From NCBI RefSeq assembly GCF_900324465.2, contig NC_046623.1, forward strand, positions 14,289,721-14,353,720: a stretch of DNA of 64,000 bases, given 5' to 3'. This document shows positions 49,795 to 59,977 of this stretch, piece by piece. The position numbers and the translations under genes are program-made. Source of the stretch: Anabas testudineus. Lineage: Eukaryota; Chordata; Actinopteri; Anabantiformes; Anabantidae. Position 1 is the stretch's first letter, and every line of letters begins with the position of its first letter. Under the pieces are notes generated by a model. The model had not been told where the DNA came from, did no database searches, and worked only from the letters and a program-made list of their open reading frames with translations.

Positions 49795-50395
49795 GCATCT
49801 CTATTGAGTTGAGGTCTGGGTTCTGATGCGGATTTTTCTGAAGTCATTCTATTGTGGACTTGCTCCAGTGTTTTCGTTCATTGTCCTGTTGCATCAACAA
49901 ACTTCTACAGGGTTGTTTCTTTACCTTATTGATGAGCGTTGCTCTTGGGGTCATTTTGACTTCTTGGTAGAGCAGCCACAGTCCCTAAGTGTCTCCATTT
50001 GTAGATTGTTTGTCTAACTGTAGACTGGTGAGTTTTTGAAAATCTTTGAAATCACTTTCTAACACTTTCCAGCTTTATATAAATCAACAATTCTTGACTG
50101 TAGGTCCTCTAAAAGCTTCTTTTGGTGAGGTATGACTCAGAAGTGGAGCGAACTCAAATGTTTGATTGGTTTTTGTCAGCAAAAATAGCTCTAGTCTACA
50201 CCCTCAAAATAATATTTGTCCAGGTAACACTTGGTTCACATACTTTTTCCACTATGAGGTTTTTATGGTTGTTCTCAATAAAGACATTTTTGGTGTTATT
50301 CCATTATATTTGTCAATACTCTTGACTTAGATGAAGATCAGATCATATTTTATGGCAAAAAAAAGAAAAGGTTCACATATTTTTATCAGTCACAA
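49795..50395 (-). mobile_element. Tc1/mariner-like DNA transposon relic
   Basis: The - strand reads MQQDNERKH, matching the QDNDPKH motif, then NPDLNSIE, matching the SPDLNPIE motif that carries the catalytic glutamate. The two lie closer together than in a full transposase core and there are in-frame stops, so the element is dead. The other end (about 50,236 and 50,372-50,394) has GTTCACATACTTTTT-type sequence typical of one end of a common fish DNA repeat. Confidence 0.65.
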
Positions 50396-51497
50396 TAGAA
50401 ACCAACATTTATTCTTTGCTCGTTCATCTAGTTAAAGTAATGCAGGTCGTAGAAAGTTTCGAGACTCGTGAGGCAATGTTGCTTGACAACTTACCCGTCA
50501 TACCACCCACCCTCTTGACAATACCGTCTGGAACAAAGAGTTTACCTAATTGTTCTGGATGTGTCATCGTTCTACAATCTACAAGAGTAGTGTCAACAAA
50601 CAAGTCATTAACAGTCTCATTAGGCAGAGCTGCCGGCTTTCAACAAGGGAGTAAAGAAGAGTTGTGAACTTGTTACTCACGAGGATGACAAGATGAACAA
50701 CAATCAAACAATCATAGAACAAAAAGTAGCAGACGAAACAGTACAATATACCAACTAGCACAAACTAAATGACTCAAATGGAAAAAAATTATTCTTCAAG
50801 TTTACCTTAACTATGTAGCCTAGGCTTGCTTCTGCATATATGGCATAATTTCAGATGTATGATACATCAGTAGATCCCTGTCAGGGCCTCAGGCCTATAA
50901 CTGCTTCATTCTGTCCTGTTTCTTTGCTGTCAGCCTTATTTGCCACAGCTTGTTTATCCTCAGTCATAGTCACAGGGATTCCACCTGATGCCAGCTACCA
51001 GTTTATTTCAAGCCAGTTCTACAGCACAAAGCAATCCATAGATCACAGTGTGACTGCTCCATCAAATCCTGGCAACTGATTTCAACTCCACAGGGTAGAT
51101 CAGCAATGTCAGTATAGGGAACTGGTTGTTGTGACTATAGTTTGGCTTAAGCAATGGATATATCGAGGTAGGAGGCCAAAAACACATGTGGAAACCAAAC
51201 ACCAAGAGCTACAGTAATGACCTGGAACAATATCTGCAGCGATAAAGATGGACGACGTGACAGCTCCACAGAAATGAAGCCGTCCTAAATCATCTGAGAA
51301 CATCTGAGTTTTTAACCTTGCATTTGTTTTCATGGTTTTATTTAAAATTAAATAAACACACGTCACTGTCACTGTTCTTTATTACAGTAGATCAATTGTT
51401 TCACCAACTTTAACAAACTACGGACGGCTAATAATCAAAAACCTAACATGGCTGTTAGGTAGTATTATATTAGTATTATATTACCTTATATAAATAT

Positions 51498-51560
51498 TTT
51501 CAGAGCTGGCTCTTGGCATAGGCCATATGGGTGGTCGCCTAGGGGGCCATGTGCTGCACG
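51498..51560. mobile_element. short DNA-repeat relic
   Basis: GGCATAGGCCATATGGGTGG followed by CGCCTAGGGGGCC resembles the GCATAGGCGACC, then CCTAGGGCGCC end of a repeat common in vertebrate genomes. Only about 60 bp is present; the family is not assigned. Confidence 0.4.
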
Positions 51561-52071
51561 AGGTACTGCTGAAAACAAACAAATAAATAAAAGAGAAAGA
51601 AATAACATTAAAATAATAGTAATAATTTGCATCTTGGCTACATGGCTCTAGATATATTGATGGAAAAAAAACACTGTCAGATAATATTTCACTGATATGA
51701 TTAACATACTGTATAAATGACTTGCCATTAACATTATGCATTAACAGATCAGTCATTATAATAAGAGAAAATATAATCTAGTTGCAATTAAGCTCCCTGC
51801 AAGAGATGTACACCAAATACATGTGTTTCTGCCTTTTTAGTAACATTTTGAATTCACAAGAACAAATGTACTTGAGTTTGAATAGAAAAAAACTGGAAAA
51901 GGATATAGGAAAGTAATGAGAGAAAGACCATTGTCTTGTTGGATTTGGTATTTATATTTATGGGTCTACAGTCTTAAATAATTATTAAACAAATGTAAAA
52001 ACAGTAGCAGCTCTATGAGTCAATAATTCCTATATGTATTCTCAAGGGGTTGATGCATTGACCTTGTTTGA

Positions 52072-52077
52072 TATAAA
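52072..52077 (+). promoter_or_regulatory. TATA box of B1
   Basis: TATAAA within TTGACCTTGTTTGATATAAA, 161 bp before the B1 ATG. The same TGACCTTGT context occurs upstream of B4 (about 59,819) and B5 (about 63,801), which supports it as a shared core-promoter feature. Confidence 0.5.
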
Positions 52078-52237
52078 CGCAGAGCACGATAAAACAGTTA
52101 CAGCTTGTCAGAGCGTCGTCATATCGTCGTCGTCATTAGAAAAAAGTGAGAGAGAGAAAGAACCGTCTGTTTAAAAAAGCACAGTGTTGATGTGTCAGAC
52201 AGTCAGCCACTGCGATTAGGACACTTTACACAGGACA

Positions 52238-53221
52238 ATGGACTTTTTCAACTCAGCGCTTGGGAAAAACATCACTTTTGTGCGTCCTGCATATTTTATA
52301 ATAAGTGGATTTATTGGTATTCCTAATATAAATTATTATTATGTGTTTCTCTTTTTTGTTTATGTTGTTTCTGTGCTAGGAAACACAGCTGTGATGGCAG
52401 TAATATACTTGGATTATAATCTGAGAACTCCAAAGTATGTAGCAGTTTTTAACTTAGCATTTGTGGATCTGGTTGGTAGCTCTGCTTTGGTGCCCAAAGT
52501 TATCGACATATTTCTGTTTAACCACCCCTCCATCACCTACAACGACTGCCTGACATTCATGTTTTTCTGCTACACCTGTCTTTCAATGCAGGCTCTGACT
52601 CTGGTTGCACTCTCTTATGACAGACTTGTAGCCATCATCTTTCCACTGCGCTATCAAGTCAAAGTCACCCACAGGTTCATGTTTTCTTTGATTGCCTCTT
52701 TCTGGGTCTTTGTGGTCACTGTTGTGCTCATTGCAGTCGGTCTTATTACCAGACTTTCCTTTTGTAAGTCTGTTGTTATTAACAGCTATTTCTGTGACCA
52801 CGGTCAGATGTACAAACTAGCATGCAATGAGAAAACACCCAACACTATAATTGGTAATTTGTTACCAGTTCTTATTCTCTGGCTTCCTCTGGTATTTATC
52901 TTGTTAAGCTATTTATGTATCTGTTATGCACTGTCTAAAATAGCCACTGTTCAGGAAAGAGTGAAGGCCTTAAAAACCTGCACAGCTCATCTTTCATTAG
53001 TAACAATCTACTTCATCCCAGTATTAATCACTTTTACAATGAGTGCAAATATACACCCCAATGCCAGAATCATAAACCTTTCTCTGACCTCTGTTTTTCC
53101 TCCCATGCTGAATCCAATTATTTATGTTCTGCAGACACAAGAAATCAAAATGTCATTGAAGAAAATACTAAAAATCAAAATGCATTCTGGGCTTACATTG
53201 AAGAGAGTCATCATACAATGA
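52238..53221 (+). CDS. B1: intronless olfactory receptor, 327 aa
   Basis: A single open frame starting [14 protein letters not shown], the N-terminus shared by all B copies, with a glycosylation site at Asn11. TM1 lies at about 33-55 and TM2 at about 68-90 ([14 protein letters not shown]). Cys104 begins TM3 and [14 protein letters not shown] (126-139) is the DRY motif. Cys176, 186 and 196 are in extracellular loop 2. KALKTC (243-248) is at TM6, where the siblings have KAFKTC. LNPIIY (291-296) is in TM7. It is a fish-type OR of a subfamily distinct from array A: no introns, different signature residues (DRL for DRY, KTC for STC). C-tail IKMHSGLTLKRVIIQ. First copy of the + strand array. The ligand is unknown. 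Confidence 0.95.
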   Translation: MDFFNSALGKNITFVRPAYFIISGFIGIPNINYYYVFLFFVYVVSVLGNTAVMAVIYLDYNLRTPKYVAVFNLAFVDLVGSSALVPKVIDIFLFNHPSITYNDCLTFMFFCYTCLSMQALTLVALSYDRLVAIIFPLRYQVKVTHRFMFSLIASFWVFVVTVVLIAVGLITRLSFCKSVVINSYFCDHGQMYKLACNEKTPNTIIGNLLPVLILWLPLVFILLSYLCICYALSKIATVQERVKALKTCTAHLSLVTIYFIPVLITFTMSANIHPNARIINLSLTSVFPPMLNPIIYVLQTQEIKMSLKKILKIKMHSGLTLKRVIIQ

Positions 53222-54420
53222 CCATTTGTTTGTATTTGTGGTCTGTTTAGGAAGTCATATACTTTACCATAACAGTTGTAGTAAGCCGCTTGTAATGAAC
53301 AAACATGATTATATTCAACAACAATTAATAACTAAAGTCTACTGTTAAACTTGGACACAACCACTAGTATTCTACTTTATACTTTCATTTGTTTGTGTGT
53401 GCTGCATTTACATAACAAGAATTCCCTGTAAACTATGGAATATGTAGTACTTTAAAATACAACGCTCCAGAAATTCAGAGAATTTAGATTTTCTAAGATG
53501 AAAATAATAAAACTGCCTGCATTTCTTGGCATTTGTACAAACAGGGAGACTTATCTTCAGGGACTGAGGTCAGATTCAGGCTGCTAATGTCAACTGTGTA
53601 TATTTTTACTGTGTAACTACAACTTACTGTCATGGATATTATTATAGTTGTTGTGGAAGAAGTCATAAAGAAAACAGATTTTATATAACTCTTTATTTTT
53701 GTTGTAGTTTGTGTCTCTTTTTGTGTTAAACAGTTTTTTATAAAAGTACAGTACAATGTGATGTTATAATATACAATGTGGAAGATGCAGAACGTTGAGA
53801 ACATTAAGCGCTGAACTCTGTAAGACCCAAAATAACTGATGTAAGATTATATAGAGTTACTGTAGTATACACTGACTATAAAACTACCTGGTGGTAGGTC
53901 TGCAGCCTCATACACCGCAAACTGAGATGCACTGTGTTGTGACACCTGTCAATCAAGACCAGTATTACAGTTTTCCCCTGCTGAGCCCTCTACATTACAC
54001 CACAACATCCAAACCACCAGGTAGTTTTAATGCTGTGGCTGATCAGTGTATTAAACAAAGGAAGAACTATTGCAAAATTCATATTCATTCACTGCAAATG
54101 AAATTATCCATAATAAAAATATGTGACCATCTGTTTTTTTGTTGTTTCTGCCTCACATTTAGTGTCTCCCCTGAATTTGAACAGGTCTAATACAAAGTTA
54201 ACTAGTTTGACTATAAAAATGATTTGAATTATGAAAATCAAACAGAAATGACATTTATAGTACAGATCAGTGGATAAATGGTAATATGTGTTGCATCATC
54301 TGTTTCCCTTTTCATGACGGTGCGTCCCTGCAGTAAACCAGAAGATGTGTATTATCAGTACTGTGTCGTCCAAAAAACCTAATTGGACCCCAGCAGCTAC
54401 ACGAATAGTGTGAAATTATT
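53222..54420. other. B1-B2 spacer
   Basis: AT-rich, no gene. It contains one short inverted-repeat element at 53,867-54,050. A frame at 53891-54190 spans that element and is not credible as a gene. Confidence 0.65.
53867..54050. mobile_element. MITE-like element with terminal inverted repeats
   Basis: The left end (TACACTGAC, then AAAACTACCTGGTGG) and right end (CCACCAGGTAGTTTT, then GATCAGTGTA) are inverted copies; the left has lost about ten bases. TA flanks both ends. The right end TTTTAATGCTGTGGCTGATC matches a terminus widespread in fish DNA transposons. It is about 184 bp and non-coding. Confidence 0.72.
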
Positions 54421-54560
54421 TAAAGGTAGCATGACAAAACAAAGGACTTTGGCAGAGAGGAAACAACAGGAGACAAGTGTTCGTAATGTGCTGTGTTTCT
54501 TACATTAAACATGGCTATTGAATGGGCTGATAACATCCCAATCAAGTAAAGAAAAGAGAT
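54421..54560 (+). promoter_or_regulatory. B2 upstream conserved block
   Basis: It contains GGTAGCATGACAAAACAAAG, shared with B3 and B5, and CTATTGAATGGGCTGATA (54515-54532), the palindrome-like element also upstream of B4 and B5. Confidence 0.45.
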
Positions 54561-54609
54561 TCAGAGGTTCATCATCAGAAAGTGAGTGAGAAAAAAGAAC
54601 TTTTGCACA

Positions 54610-55593
54610 ATGGACTTTTTCAACTCAGCTCTTGGAAAAAACATCACTTTTTTGCGTCCTGCATATTTTATAATAAGTGGATTTATTGGAATTCCTAATA
54701 TAAATTATTATTATGTGTTTCTCTTTTTTGTTTATGTTGTTTCTGTGCTGGGAAACACAGCTGTGATGGCAGTAATATACTTGGATCCTAAGCTGAGAAC
54801 TCCAAAATATGTAGCAGTTTTTAACTTAGCATTTGTGGATCTGGTTGGTAGCTCTGCTTTGGTGCCCAAAGTTATCGACATATTTCTGTTTAACCACCCC
54901 TCCATCCCCTACAGCGACTGTCTGACATTCATGTTTTTCTGCTACACCTGTCTTTGGATGCAGTCATTTAATCTTGTTGCACTCTCCTATGACAGACTTA
55001 TAGCCATCATCTTTCCACTGCACTATCAAGTGAAAGTCACCCACAGGTTGATGTTTTCTTTGATTGCCTTTTTCTGGGTCTTTGTAGTCATTGCTGATCT
55101 CGTTATGATTGGCCTTATTACAAGACTGTCTTTCTGTGAATCTGTTGTTATTAACAGCTATTTCTGTGACCATGGTCAGATGTACCGTCTGGCCTGTAAT
55201 GACAACACATCTAGCTCAGTCATGGCTAAGTTGGGACCAGTTATTACACTTTGGCTTCCTCTGGTATTTGTTTTATTGAGTTATTTATCTATTAGTTATG
55301 CACTGACTAAAATAGCCACTGTTCAGAAAAGAATGAAGGCTTTCAAAACCTGCACAGCTCATCTTTCCTTGATAGCAATCTACTTCATCCCAGTATTAAT
55401 CACATTTACTATGAGTGCAAATATACACCCAAATGCCAGAATCATAAACCTTTCTCTGACCTCAGTTTTTCCTCCCATGTTGAATCCAATTATCTATGTT
55501 CTCCAGACACAAGAAATCAAAATGTCATTGAAAAAAATACTAAAAATAAGAAAGAAATCCAAAATTATAGTAAAGACCAAAATGATCAAATGA
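54610..55593 (+). CDS. B2: intronless olfactory receptor, 327 aa
   Basis: I chose the ATG at 54610 because it restores the [14 protein letters not shown] start shared by every copy; an in-frame ATG at 54586 would add MRKKNFCT, which no sibling has. Distinctive residues: FLRP at 14-17, LDPKLRTPKY after TM1, [20 protein letters not shown] at TM3, then ADLVMIGLITRL in TM4. [20 protein letters not shown] is extracellular loop 2. KAFKTC is at TM6 and LNPIIY in TM7. The basic C-tail ends KIIVKTKMIK. It is an odorant receptor as for B1. Most differences from B1 and B3 fall in TM4-TM5, where ORs bind odorants, while the ends are nearly invariant. Confidence 0.94.
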   Translation: MDFFNSALGKNITFLRPAYFIISGFIGIPNINYYYVFLFFVYVVSVLGNTAVMAVIYLDPKLRTPKYVAVFNLAFVDLVGSSALVPKVIDIFLFNHPSIPYSDCLTFMFFCYTCLWMQSFNLVALSYDRLIAIIFPLHYQVKVTHRLMFSLIAFFWVFVVIADLVMIGLITRLSFCESVVINSYFCDHGQMYRLACNDNTSSSVMAKLGPVITLWLPLVFVLLSYLSISYALTKIATVQKRMKAFKTCTAHLSLIAIYFIPVLITFTMSANIHPNARIINLSLTSVFPPMLNPIIYVLQTQEIKMSLKKILKIRKKSKIIVKTKMIK

Positions 55594-55952
55594 GCATTTA
55601 AGTACATTTTCGACCAAATATTTGCTTTTGAATAAAACCTGAAATAACTAAAAGTGTCTCTTTGACATCAGTTTTGAAAACCTACAGTAAAGATTAGGTC
55701 TATATAACTAAAATCAGTATATCATAATACTTCATATTTGAATTTACAGTACACAGAGCATGTTTTGTCTGCAATCAGTCTCTTTGATAATAATTTTTAA
55801 CTAAATGAATGTTATGCTTGCAGTAATAACAAAACTATAAATACTATCCAATAATGAAGTAAAACCAATAACTCCATGTAGAAAATGAAAACACTGTAAA
55901 ACTGACACATCCAAACAAAGAGATAAATAAATCAACCATGTTAAAAATGATA

Positions 55953-55995
<43 letters not shown>

Positions 55996-56864
55996 ACAGT
56001 GGAGCACGTATCACATCCTAGTCAAATGACTAGCAAAGGAAAGCTTTCCATGATGTGCTCAGAACTAGCCTATTAGCTTGATGCTAATATGTAAAAGGCT
56101 TTCCTATTAACAGGCTAACGGAGATTAACATTAGTAGCGATGCCCCGTTTAGGATAAAATCCTAGAATCACCCCTGAGTTCCCACTAGCTTTTATACTGC
56201 AGCCAGACCAGGTGAGCTGAATCTCACACTGACGACCCAACTGCGTCTACTAGGATCCTGCAAAAAGAACGTTCTGTAAAAGTCAAAGAATCGTCACACA
56301 CATGAAACCTTTGCAGCCATTTAATGACGTAATACATTTTATTATTAAGCAACTACAGCAGCTGCAAGAAGTGAGGTTCTTTTCTGGTCATATTGTGTGT
56401 TTAGATTTTAAGATTTTCTCAAATGAACAAAGCTGAACTGTTCACTCTGTTAGTCTTTTTTAAAGTTTTCTTCATTTCAACAAAAACTTTGTGTAAATCA
56501 ATTGGTTACCTGTAATCAGAGATATCAGCAGATTTGGCTCTCCACCAATGATCCACCAATCACACACCTGGTGGCCATTTTGTCTCATCACCTCAATATT
56601 TATACCAACCATATTTTCATTTACTTTGCCAGTTTAAGTAATCTTGCTGCAATCACTCTGTCATTTTAATAACATCACACAATGGATGTTACAAGTTATC
56701 AGTATTTCCATAATTATTGATCAGTAGATGCCAACTGTATCTGTGGGACCACAAAGCTAGGTATAAAATGTGTGTCCACCAGAAAAACATAGATGGTGTC
56801 CAGCCGCCAATTAAACTATTAGAAACTACAATATGAATGAGATCTTATTTAATGAGCAACAAAG
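55594..56864. other. B2-B3 spacer with duplicated flank
   Basis: No gene. A TA microsatellite lies at 55,955-55,990. About 56,290-56,570 is repeated at about 61,620-61,920 and in part at 63,215-63,310, showing that the upstream flank was copied along with the genes. Confidence 0.65.
55955..55990. repeat. (TA)n microsatellite
   Basis: An AT run of about 36 bp, 360 bp after the B2 stop codon. Confidence 0.92.
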
Positions 56865-57020
56865 AAAAGGGGAGGTTGGGGTTGAAAGGTAGCATAACAA
56901 ACATACTGTGGGAGAAAGGTATTTGTGCTTCATTAGGCTGTGTTTGTCATATTAGCCATGACAACGTATGATCACAGACTGCTGTTCTGACTTGAGGTGG
57001 AGTTGAGCTGTATTAACATC
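56865..57020 (+). promoter_or_regulatory. B3 upstream conserved block
   Basis: It opens with GGAGGTTGGGGTTG and GGTAGCATAACAAA, then GTATTTGTGCTTCATTAGGC, GTATGATCACAGACTG and GAGGTGGAGTTGAGCT. The same order of motifs is found upstream of B4 (from 59,631) and B5 (from 63,550). It ends 87 bp before the ATG. Function inferred from conservation only. Confidence 0.5.
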
Positions 57021-57106
57021 AGAAAGTGTGAAAGAAGAGCTAATTTCTGATTTGATGTGCCACCCTCAACTTTGACAATATACTAAATATACAGAACATT
57101 TTTACA

Positions 57107-58090
57107 ATGGATTTGTTCAACTCAGCTCTTGGGAAAAACATCACTTTTGTGCGTCCTGCATATTTTATAATAAGTGGATTTATTGGTATTCCTAATATAA
57201 ATTATTACTATGTGTTTCTCTTTTTTGTTTATGTTGTTTCTGTGCTGGGAAACACGGCTGTGATGGCACTAATATACTTGGATTATAATCTGAGAACTCC
57301 AAAGTATGTAGCAGTTTTTAACTTAGCATTTGTGGATCTGATTGGTAGCTCTGCTTTGGTGCCCAAAGTTATCGATATATTTCTGTTTAACCACCCCTCC
57401 ATCCCCTACAGCGACTGCTTGACATTCCTCTTTACCTGCTCCACTTGTCTTTGGATGCAGTCATTTAATCTTGTTGCACTCTCCTATGACAGACTTGTAG
57501 CCATCATCTTTCCACTGCACTATCAAGTGAAAGTCACCCACAGGTTGATGTTTTCTTTGATTGCCTTTTTCTGGGTCTTAGCCATCACCATCACACTTAT
57601 TGCAACTGGCTTTATTACCAGACTTTCCTTCTGTGAATCTGTTGTTATTAACAGTTATTACTGTGACCATGGTCAAATGTACCGTCTGGCCTGTAATGAC
57701 AACACACCCAGCTTCGTTATGGCTAAGTTGGGACCAGTTCTTACTCTTTGGCTTCCTCTGGCATTCATCTTGTTAAGTTATTCTTATATTGGTTATGCAC
57801 TGTCTAAAATAGCCACGGTTCAGGAAAGAGTGAAGGCCTTTAAAACCTGCACAGCTCATCTTTCTTTAGTAACAATCTATTTCATTCCAGTATTAATCAC
57901 ATTTACTATGAATGCAAATATACACCCAAATGCCAGAATCATAAACCTTTCTCTGACCTCTGTTTTTCCTCCCATGTTGAATCCAATTATTTATGTTCTG
58001 CAGACACAGGAAATCAAAATGTCATTGAAAAAAATACTAAAAATGAGGAAACAATCCAAAATTGCAGCAAAGAAAGTAATCATAAAATGA
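57107..58090 (+). CDS. B3: intronless olfactory receptor, 327 aa
   Basis: A single open frame starting [14 protein letters not shown], with Leu3 where the other copies have Phe. Distinctive residues: [15 protein letters not shown], then LTFLFTCSTCLWMQSFNL at TM3, where B1 and B2 have [10 protein letters not shown]4 is VLAITITLIATGFITRL. Loop 2 has [15 protein letters not shown]5 is [15 protein letters not shown]. It has KAFKTC at TM6, NANIHPNAR in the last outer loop and LNPIIY in TM7, and the tail ends SKIAAKKVIIK. The 3' half is close to the broken copy B4, including NANIHPN where B1 and B2 have SANIHPN, so B3 and B4 are sister copies. Confidence 0.95.
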   Translation: MDLFNSALGKNITFVRPAYFIISGFIGIPNINYYYVFLFFVYVVSVLGNTAVMALIYLDYNLRTPKYVAVFNLAFVDLIGSSALVPKVIDIFLFNHPSIPYSDCLTFLFTCSTCLWMQSFNLVALSYDRLVAIIFPLHYQVKVTHRLMFSLIAFFWVLAITITLIATGFITRLSFCESVVINSYYCDHGQMYRLACNDNTPSFVMAKLGPVLTLWLPLAFILLSYSYIGYALSKIATVQERVKAFKTCTAHLSLVTIYFIPVLITFTMNANIHPNARIINLSLTSVFPPMLNPIIYVLQTQEIKMSLKKILKMRKQSKIAAKKVIIK

Positions 58091-59630
58091 TTTATTATAC
58101 TTTGTGCTGTCTGTTTAGGATATTATGTACATTGCAGTAACCTGGAGTAACAACGATGTGTGTGTATAAAGTATTTATAGTTTTAAACATGAGACTTGTT
58201 GTCTATTTCTTTTCCTCACAATAATGTTTTCTAACTAAATACATTTCATATTGATAGGAAAGGCATTACTGTAAGTATCACTCCATCTGTAACAATCTGA
58301 AAAGCAACAAGCATGTAATTTACAAAAACCATATACATGTTTAATTATGTATGTGTATATGTATGTTATATTTTGCTCTGTTTAGAATATTATATCCTAT
58401 TACAGTAAAACCTTGAGTAGCTAACAACTATGTTAAATACTAAAAACATTTTTTAACATAAAATTTTTAATCACACGGTGAAGATTACTAAAAAAGTATA
58501 TAATTTTCCAAATGTTAATTTTTTCAGCTATTTTGTAGTCATGGTACTTTATAGTTGTAAACATGAGACTTCTTTTCCGCATAGTAATATTTTCTAGCTA
58601 AATACATTTCATACTTACAGCAATGGCATTACTGTAAGTATCACTCCATCTGCAACAACCTGAATGGCAACATGAATTGAATCTACAAAAACTTATTTTA
58701 TTATCTATTTCTATTTGTGCCAAAAGTTATCTTGAACTTAACAACATTTAAAACATCAATACTGAAATAATGAATACTTTGAAGATAATCAACTACAGTC
58801 TACAATACGACATGTACAGCTTCATAACAACATTAGTATTCTGTTTGTTGCTGAAATGTGAACATATTTGTGTGTGATAACTGAAAATATATACTTTAAA
58901 GAAATTATTATGATCCAATAGTCACTGTTGATTAATTAATTTTTTCTTGTCAAGTCAATTGTATATCAAGGTGGTTTATTTGTATGTTTAGGTGCAAAGG
59001 TCACTGTAAAGAAAGGTGTTGTATACGTTCTTAGGGTAAAGAAGACAGCTCAAAACTTTTATTTCAATTCCAGGGAAATGTGGGTGATTTGGGATTGTGA
59101 ACCCTATTATGCTATGTGTCTTAAATACTGACTGCAAACCCTTTATAACCTGACAGATGATGGCTAAAAACTGATCAATGAGACTTTTTTTTATTTTTCA
59201 TTGAAAACTAGAGCTAACTGTTTTGAGCCATGAATGATATACAATGTTTAGATAAAGACACATTTTTAAAATTGTTTAGTTTAAAGTAGTAAATATTTTG
59301 GCTAATTTAAGGCTTATATTTTATTTTGGTGCTTAATTGATACAAGATCCTGTGTAGTGTGTAAAAACTGTTAAAAAGTGTATATCCATGTTATAATGTG
59401 AATTTAGGGTATAACTTTCTGGCCTTGATGGCGAAATGGATCTGTTGAGTTCCCCACCCTACATTGTCCTAAATGGCCAGCTGGTGTAAGGCTTCTAATG
59501 GCTGGACCATGCACAGCTGGAATACAGGGTGTAAACGTCACAGTTTTTTTGGCTAAGTGTAAGCTGGAGTTAGTATAACTGAATCTGGCCGCTCCTAATA
59601 ATAAAGTATAGGACTTTGAAATTGGATACA
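58091..59630. other. B3-B4 spacer: duplicated 3' flank and a unique insert
   Basis: The 3' flank of B3 is similar to that of B4. Within it, about 58,170-58,305 is repeated again at about 58,550-58,665 (shared GGCATTACTGTAAGTATCAC). About 58,980-59,405 matches 62,090-62,510. The segment 59,410-59,600 has no partner in the other spacers and replaces the GGTTGGGGT part of the upstream block, so it may be an insertion. Confidence 0.65.
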
Positions 59631-59785
59631 AGTATTTGTGCTACATTATACTGTGTTTGTCATAACACCCATACTAATGCATGATCACAGGCTGATGATC
59701 TGACTTGAAGGTGGAGTTAAGCTCTATTAACCCACCTCTTTAGTGTTGATATCCACTGATAAGTGGCCATTGAATGGGCCGATAT
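59631..59785 (+). promoter_or_regulatory. B4 upstream conserved block
   Basis: GTATTTGTGCTACATTATAC, GCATGATCACAGGCTG and GAAGGTGGAGTTAAGCT, then the palindrome GGCCATTGAATGGGCC at 59764-59779. Confidence 0.5.
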
Positions 59786-59977
59786 CATCCACATCAAGTG
59801 ATGAGAACGTATTACATAGTGACCTTGTTGGACACAAAAGAGGACTAAAAAAACTGTTCAAATCTGACAGAACTTCATCATCAGAAAATTAGTGAGAAAC
59901 ATCAGCTCATCTCCATCTGATCTACTGTTTAATCAACAACTGTACTTTGGACATTATATGATGCAAAAAAATTCACA

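Larger units (their letters stand above)
46149..52071. other. spacer between divergent A and B receptor arrays
   Basis: About 6 kb with no supported gene. It contains an interspersed repeat relic (46,470-46,730), a GC-richer candidate regulatory segment (47,300-47,445), a TAA microsatellite (47,906-47,933), a Tc1-like relic (49,795-50,395) and a small repeat relic (51,498-51,560). Both array-end genes (A7 and B1) read away from this spacer. Confidence 0.65.

Noticed and set aside
52583-52801. Antisense open frames across B1, B2 and B4
   Set aside because: They occur at the same place opposite each receptor and simply mirror the coding strand.
54586-54609. Upstream in-frame ATG giving B2 eight extra residues
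   Set aside because: No sibling has them and the N-terminus [11 protein letters not shown] is conserved in all copies.
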